From positions 1 to 6,032 of the forward strand of contig JAAETV010000742.1 of assembly GCA_024227975.1 (NCBI GenBank): DNA of 6,032 bases, in the 5' to 3' direction. This stretch comes from Actinomycetes bacterium (lineage in GTDB: Bacteria > Actinomycetota > Acidimicrobiia > Acidimicrobiales > SZUA-35). Position 1 is the first letter of the stretch, and every line of letters starts with the position of its first letter. The notes under the pieces were generated by a model. The model worked only from the letters and a program-made list of their open reading frames with translations. It was not told the DNA's origin and ran no database searches. Positions 5,617 through 6,032 of the stretch are shown here, in pieces. Both the position numbers and the translations under genes were made by a program.

Positions 5617-6032
5617 ATGCAGATCCTGTTCAGAGGGGGCAAGCTCTTCGACGGTCAGAACCCGCCCATTGAGGGGCGGAGCGTCCTGGTCGACGACGGC
5701 AGAATCGATCGGGTGGCCCCGGACGGGGACTTCGACGGTTATGCCGGCCAGACCGTCGACACGAGCGGTGGCACCCTGCTACCCGGACTGATCGACTGTC
5801 ATGTGCACCTATGTCTCGGGGGTGACCCCAACCCTCTGGCTCTGGGTGCAGGCACTCCCCCAGGTCAGATTGTATTGGACGCCCTGGGTAGGGCCCAGGC
5901 GACCCTCGCCGGTGGCATCACCGCCATACGCGATTGTGGGGGCAAGGACTACCTCGAGCTCTCGGTTCGCGATGCTTGCAACAGTGGAGCGCAGATGGGT
6001 CCGACTATCCGAGCGGCCGGTCGCATGATCTG
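5617..6032 (+). CDS. Metal-dependent amidohydrolase (imidazolonepropionase/prolidase-like), N-terminal part
   Basis: The frame is open for 138 codons to the right edge; family members are usually around 400 residues, so about a third is present. It begins with the beta-sandwich strand ILFRGGKLFDG (3-13) and VLVDDGRIDRVAP (23-35), then LLPGLIDCHVHL (54-65), whose His62 and His64 form the HxH metal-binding pair on the first strand of the TIM barrel. The following ATLAGGITAIRDCGG (95-109) and GPTIRAAGRMI (128-138) are characteristic of the COG1228 type, which hydrolyses cyclic amides, dipeptides or related C-N bonds. The remaining metal ligands, including the expected carboxylated Lys and catalytic Asp, lie outside the window. 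The gene diverges from the ABC operon and may share control elements with it, but a functional link is only a possibility. Confidence 0.92.
   Translation, partial: MQILFRGGKLFDGQNPPIEGRSVLVDDGRIDRVAPDGDFDGYAGQTVDTSGGTLLPGLIDCHVHLCLGGDPNPLALGAGTPPGQIVLDALGRAQATLAGGITAIRDCGGKDYLELSVRDACNSGAQMGPTIRAAGRMI

Overview
The window is about 6 kb of GC-rich, gene-dense bacterial DNA with short intergenic gaps. Strong G/C preference at third codon positions, a long actinobacterial-style FtsX-family permease, and an acyl-CoA/VOC gene neighbourhood suggest a high-GC actinomycete, possibly of the Acidimicrobiia type. The taxonomy is inference; there is no rRNA or other marker here. No mobile element, CRISPR array, tRNA or rRNA was seen.

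Left third (1-1937): a minus-strand pair, an enoyl-CoA hydratase/isomerase (crotonase) family gene (333-1082) followed by the N-terminal 90 residues of a VOC (glyoxalase/bleomycin-resistance fold) protein (1-270, running off the left edge). Divergent from these is a plus-strand two-domain VOC protein (1176-1937) whose C-terminal half resembles methylmalonyl-CoA epimerase. The 93-bp divergent gap holds several short palindromes. Together these look like a small acyl-CoA or carboxylic-acid metabolism cluster, but all three proteins lack some of the classical catalytic or metal-binding residues, so exact reactions cannot be assigned.

Middle (2029-5352): a two-gene minus-strand operon encoding a LolD/MacB-type ABC ATPase and, 27 bp downstream, an 841-residue FtsX/MacB-type permease containing two copies of the same membrane module. 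It should form an ATP-driven exporter or extracytoplasmic-acting (mechanotransmission) complex with unknown substrate. The operon ends tail-to-tail with the VOC gene, and a hairpin suited to terminating the operon lies in the 91-bp gap.

Right end (5353-6032): a 264-bp divergent intergenic region with a nearly perfect 22-bp palindrome, a second 7-5-7 inverted repeat and repeated GGGTC/GACCC pentamers, then the first 138 residues of a metal-dependent amidohydrolase (imidazolonepropionase/prolidase-like), cut by the right edge.

Most genes fall in well-known families. I see no clear new system; the most interesting items are the intergenic palindromes, the non-canonical active sites and the internally duplicated permease.
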